35,965 bases of DNA, taken from assembly GCA_964585785.1 (NCBI GenBank), contig CAZPFL010000022.1, positions 1-35,965 on the forward strand, read 5' to 3'. The position numbers and the translations under genes were made by a program. Numbering within the stretch: the first letter of the stretch is position 1; the number at the start of each line of letters is the position of its first letter. This DNA comes from WHUA01 sp964585785 (GTDB taxonomy: Bacteria > Pseudomonadota > Alphaproteobacteria > UBA8366). Of this stretch, positions 33,244-35,965 are shown one piece after another. The notes under the pieces are model-generated. The model did not search any database. It was not told the origin of the DNA and worked only from the letters and a program-made list of their open reading frames with translations.

Positions 33244-34473
33244 ATGCAACCACTCAAGGACGTTCGCGTGCTCGCGGTGACCGTGTTCCTCGCCGGGCCG
33301 TTTCTCAGCACGACGCTAGCCCGCTTCGGCGCGGAGGTGATCAAGGTCGAGATTCCCGGGACCGGCGATTCGGTGCGCGGCATCGGTCCTTTCGCCGGGC
33401 CGGCGGGCGTTCACACGAAGCCCCAGAGCGAACAGGATATCGCGACCAAGTTTCTCAAGCGGACCCAGGGCGTTAAGAGCATCACGCTCAACCTCAAGGA
33501 TCCGGAAGGCAGGCGGCTGTTCCTTGAGCTGGCGAAGGAATCCGACATCGTTGTCGAAAACCTCGCGCCGGGAACGATGAAGCGCCTCGGTCTCGGCTAT
33601 GCGGACGTCTCGGCCGTCAATCCGGGCATCATCTACTGCTCGATCTCCGGCTACGGGCAGGAGGGACCCTATTCCGGCGACCCGGCGCACGACCACCAGA
33701 TTCAGGCGATGGCGGGCATGATGGATATCAACGGCCAGCCGGACGGCCCGCCGACCCGCATGGGCATCTTCGTCAGCGACCTGGTCACGCCGCTCTACGC
33801 CGCCTATTCGATCATGGGGGCGCTGCGCCACCGGGACCAGACCGGCGAAGGCCAGTATCTCGACGCCTCGATGATGGATACGCTGGCGACGCTGATGTTC
33901 ATGGAGCCGCTCGAGGAGGCGGTGGCGGCGGGTCAGCCGGTTCGCGCCGGCAACGACAGCCGGACCAGCCCGACCGGGCTCTACAGCACCAAGGATGCCG
34001 ACATCATCGTCACCTCGGCAAATCTCGGGCAATGGACGGGGCTGTGCAAAGCGCTCGACGCGCCGGAACTGCTCGCCGATCAGCGCTTCGCGCCCGGCGG
34101 CGAGCGGGCCAAGCACATGGCGGAGCTGCGAGGTGAGATCCAGAAGCGGATCGGTAAACTGACCTGCGCGGAAGCGGTCGCGCGTCTGAAGGCGGCCGAC
34201 GTGCCCGTCGCACCGATTCGCAACCTCGGGGAGGTTATGGCCGACGATCATTTCTATCGGCGCGGGACGCTGAAGCCGATGCGCCACGGCGCGACGAACG
34301 AGACCGTCGAAGGCGGCATCGTCGTCGGCTTTCCAGTGGTGTTTTCCAGCGGACCGCTGCCGGATTTGCCCGGCGCGCCGACCCTCGGCATGCATAACGA
34401 GGACATTTACGGTCGTGTGCTCGGCCTGGATTCTGATAAACTGCGGGACCTCAAAAATCGCGGCGTAATCTGA
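33244..34473 (+). CDS. CaiB/BaiF family CoA-transferase
   Basis: The 409-residue class III CoA-transferase starts MQPLKDVRVLAVTVFLAGPF. It contains FGAEVIKVEIPGTGDSVRG, SITLNLKDPEGRRLFLEL, DIVVENLAPGTMKRLGLGY and the probable catalytic Asp D179 in GIFVSDLVTPLYAA. The C-terminal VAPIRNLGEVMADDHFYRR is also typical. It moves CoA between carboxylic acids, probably activating the substrate of the upstream dehydrogenases or recycling CoA from a product. It has a GGGAGGG ribosome-binding site and ends at a hairpin. Confidence 0.93.
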   Translation: MQPLKDVRVLAVTVFLAGPFLSTTLARFGAEVIKVEIPGTGDSVRGIGPFAGPAGVHTKPQSEQDIATKFLKRTQGVKSITLNLKDPEGRRLFLELAKESDIVVENLAPGTMKRLGLGYADVSAVNPGIIYCSISGYGQEGPYSGDPAHDHQIQAMAGMMDINGQPDGPPTRMGIFVSDLVTPLYAAYSIMGALRHRDQTGEGQYLDASMMDTLATLMFMEPLEEAVAAGQPVRAGNDSRTSPTGLYSTKDADIIVTSANLGQWTGLCKALDAPELLADQRFAPGGERAKHMAELRGEIQKRIGKLTCAEAVARLKAADVPVAPIRNLGEVMADDHFYRRGTLKPMRHGATNETVEGGIVVGFPVVFSSGPLPDLPGAPTLGMHNEDIYGRVLGLDSDKLRDLKNRGVI

Positions 34474-34505
34474 CGATCCACGGGATCGTCCGGCCCGCGA
34501 TTTCC
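34457..34505 (+). terminator. Two-part hairpin after the CoA-transferase gene
   Basis: An inner perfect stem GACGATCC / GGATCGTC (34472-34490, loop ACG) is enclosed by ATCGCGG (34457-34463) and CCGCGAT (34495-34501). TTTCCCTT follows. It overlaps the stop codon of the CoA-transferase. The T-run is interrupted, so it is a partial terminator or processing site between the dehydrogenase set and the lyase. Confidence 0.5.
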
Positions 34506-34580
34506 CTTATGGCGCAATAATTTGTATCCTGAACTGCCCGATTCCGGGCGGATGACACGCCGAATTCGAAAGGACTGACT

Positions 34581-35492
34581 ATGAAGAGCAAGGGCAAACG
34601 CCTGAAGGAGCTAATGGCGGGACCTGAGATCGTCATCATCCCCGGCGCCTATGACGGCTATAGCGCCCGGCTGGTCGAGGCGGCGGGCTTTCAGGTCGCC
34701 TCCGCCTCCGGCGCCGGCATCTCCGAATCGCATCTCGGCTGGGCCGATAAGGGCGTGATGTCGTTCAAGGACAATCTCGAAGCCTGCCGCGACATGGCGT
34801 CCTTCTCGAACCTGTTGTTCATCGCCGACGCGGACACCGGCTATGGCAACGCGGTGACGGTGCATTTCGTCGCCCGCGCCTTCGAGGACGCGGGCATGGC
34901 CGGCGTGATGATCGAGGACCAGGTCTGGCCGAAGCGCTGTGGCCACATGGCCGGCAAGCAGGTCATCACGGCGGAAGAGATGGTGCAGAAGGTGAGATCC
35001 GCCGCCGACGCGCGCCGCGATCCGGATTTCTGCATCCGCGCCCGGACCGATGCGGCCGGGCCGCTCGGCATCAACGCGGCGATCGACCGGCTCAACATGT
35101 ACGCCGAGGCGGGCGCCGACCTGTTGTTCGCCGATGCGCTGTTGTCGGCGGAGGATATCGCGAAGCTCGCCCGCGCCGTGCCGAAGCCGCTCACCGTCAA
35201 CATGGGGCTCGGCATCCGCTCGCGGAAGACGACGCCGCTGATCCATCCGAAGAAGCTGCAGGCGATGGGCGTGGCGGCGGTGAGCTATCCGCGGCTGCTC
35301 TCGACCTCGGCGATGCGCGGCATGATGAACGCGATGGAGGCTTTCAAGGAGATGCTCGCCGGCGACCAGCCGATCGACCGGCCCGACTTGCTGGTCAGCT
35401 TCGAGGACCTCAACAAGCTGACCGGCTTCGACGAGCTGACGGCGATGGACGAGCGGTACGCGACGCAGCCCGCGCCGCGCGCGGCGGAATAG
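34581..35492 (+). CDS. Isocitrate lyase/PEP mutase superfamily lyase
   Basis: The 303-residue TIM-barrel enzyme starts MKSKGKRLKELMAGPEIVII with a weak GAAAGGA ribosome-binding site. It carries D83 and D85 in IADADTGYGN, E112/D113 in MIEDQVWPKRCGH, and the lyase signature KRCGH at 118-122 with catalytic C120. This favours the C-C lyases (methylisocitrate, dimethylmalate or related lyases) over phosphonopyruvate mutases, which lack the Cys. Later blocks are CIRARTDA and AEAGADLLFADAL. It should cleave a hydroxy diacid to pyruvate, or another oxo acid, and a second acid. A LeuC-like hydro-lyase starts 16 bases after its stop, suggesting the two act in series. Confidence 0.9.
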   Translation: MKSKGKRLKELMAGPEIVIIPGAYDGYSARLVEAAGFQVASASGAGISESHLGWADKGVMSFKDNLEACRDMASFSNLLFIADADTGYGNAVTVHFVARAFEDAGMAGVMIEDQVWPKRCGHMAGKQVITAEEMVQKVRSAADARRDPDFCIRARTDAAGPLGINAAIDRLNMYAEAGADLLFADALLSAEDIAKLARAVPKPLTVNMGLGIRSRKTTPLIHPKKLQAMGVAAVSYPRLLSTSAMRGMMNAMEAFKEMLAGDQPIDRPDLLVSFEDLNKLTGFDELTAMDERYATQPAPRAAE

Positions 35493-35508
35493 GGCGGAGG
35501 CACGGCGC

Positions 35509-35965
35509 ATGGGCATGACGGCAATCGAAAAGATCCTCGCCCGCAACGGGGATTTGAAAGAGGTGCGGCCGGGCGACGTGGTCACCGTCCGGGTCGAGAC
35601 CTCGATCCTGTTCGACAACAACCTGATGGATTCGGTCTGGCGCGAGATCCTCGAGGTGCATGACCCGAGCAAGGTCGTCGTCGTCATCGACCACCGGGCG
35701 CCGGCGGCGCATGTGCTGAGCGCCAAGGGACACAAGCGCGGCCGTGAGTTCGTGCGCAAGTTCGGCATCACGCGCTTCCATGACATCGGCCGCGAGCAGG
35801 GCATCAGCCATGTGCTGGTCGCCGATCACGGCTACGGTCTGCCGGGCACCGTGCTGTTGTGCAGCGATTCGCATACCTGCAGCGCCGGCGTCTTCAATGT
35901 GGCGGCCCGCGGCGTCGGCTCGCCCGACATCACCTATTCCATCTGCAAGGGCGAGACCTGGTTCC
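35509..35965 (+). CDS. Aconitase-superfamily hydro-lyase large subunit (LeuC-like), 3' truncated by window end
   Basis: The first 152 codons are present from the ATG at 35509, with GGCGGAGG upstream. It begins MGMTAIEKILARNGDLKEVR and shows the large-subunit blocks VVVIDHRAPAAHVLS, GREFVRKFGITRFHDIGREQ, VADHGYGLPGTVLLCSDSHT and VAARGVGSPDITYSIC. These fit the IPM isomerase / homoaconitase / dimethylmalate-dehydratase branch. The protein adds or removes water on a branched diacid with a 4Fe-4S cluster. The small subunit is probably just downstream. Because a KRCGH lyase precedes it, a catabolic dehydratase (such as 2,3-dimethylmalate type) is more likely than leucine synthesis, but this is inference. 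Confidence 0.85.
   Translation, partial: MGMTAIEKILARNGDLKEVRPGDVVTVRVETSILFDNNLMDSVWREILEVHDPSKVVVVIDHRAPAAHVLSAKGHKRGREFVRKFGITRFHDIGREQGISHVLVADHGYGLPGTVLLCSDSHTCSAGVFNVAARGVGSPDITYSICKGETWF

Overview
The window is GC-rich, densely coded chromosomal DNA from an alphaproteobacterium, most likely a Rhodospirillales-type lineage. That placement is inferred from two things: the order of conserved housekeeping genes (rplU-rpmA / obgE-proB-proA / nadD-rsfS-rlmH-gpmI-envC-ctpA / rppH) and the style of the proteins. No marker such as 16S rRNA is present to confirm it. No CRISPR array, transposase, phage gene or plasmid origin was seen.

Bases 1-1003 hold the end of the ATP synthase operon (3' part of atpD, then atpC). 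From 17602 down to 1066 almost everything runs on the minus strand. In transcription order it is: an Ntn-hydrolase-like protein; ribosomal proteins L21 and L27 behind a good sigma70-type promoter; a hairpin terminator; a GNAT acetyltransferase; obgE, proB and proA, joined by short overlaps; a multi-PAS protein inserted between proA and nadD; nadD, rsfS, rlmH, gpmI, envC, ctpA, a divergent polysaccharide deacetylase and rppH (cell-envelope, RNA-decay and translation housekeeping); and a SprA-like putative metalloprotease.

A tRNA-Ser(CGA) gene at 17726-17815 marks the change to accessory content. Bases 17973-26506 carry a cysteine-dioxygenase-like cupin, an NAD-dependent epimerase, a quinone-oxidoreductase-type MDR enzyme, an F420-type luciferase-like oxidoreductase, an AI-2E-family permease, a membrane-anchored WD40 propeller and an acyl-CoA-dehydrogenase-fold flavoprotein. 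Bases 26522-30446 (minus strand) carry a 915-residue protein that joins an ATP-grasp ligase to a PLP-dependent amino-acid decarboxylase, a small unknown gene and a PagL-type lipid A deacylase.

From 30837 to the end, a plus-strand catabolic cluster reads: two acyl-CoA dehydrogenase-like subunits, a CaiB/BaiF CoA-transferase, an isocitrate-lyase/PEP-mutase-family lyase and the start of a LeuC-like hydro-lyase. Together these could activate an acid as its CoA thioester, desaturate it, hydrate or dehydrate a branched diacid and cleave it by retro-aldol chemistry. The substrate is not identifiable from sequence alone.

The most unusual item is the ATP-grasp/PLP-decarboxylase fusion. Next are the output-less PAS protein with a LOV-like domain lacking the photoactive cysteine, the membrane WD40 protein with flanks like those of conflict-type WD40 proteins but no effector, and the 3' catabolic cluster.
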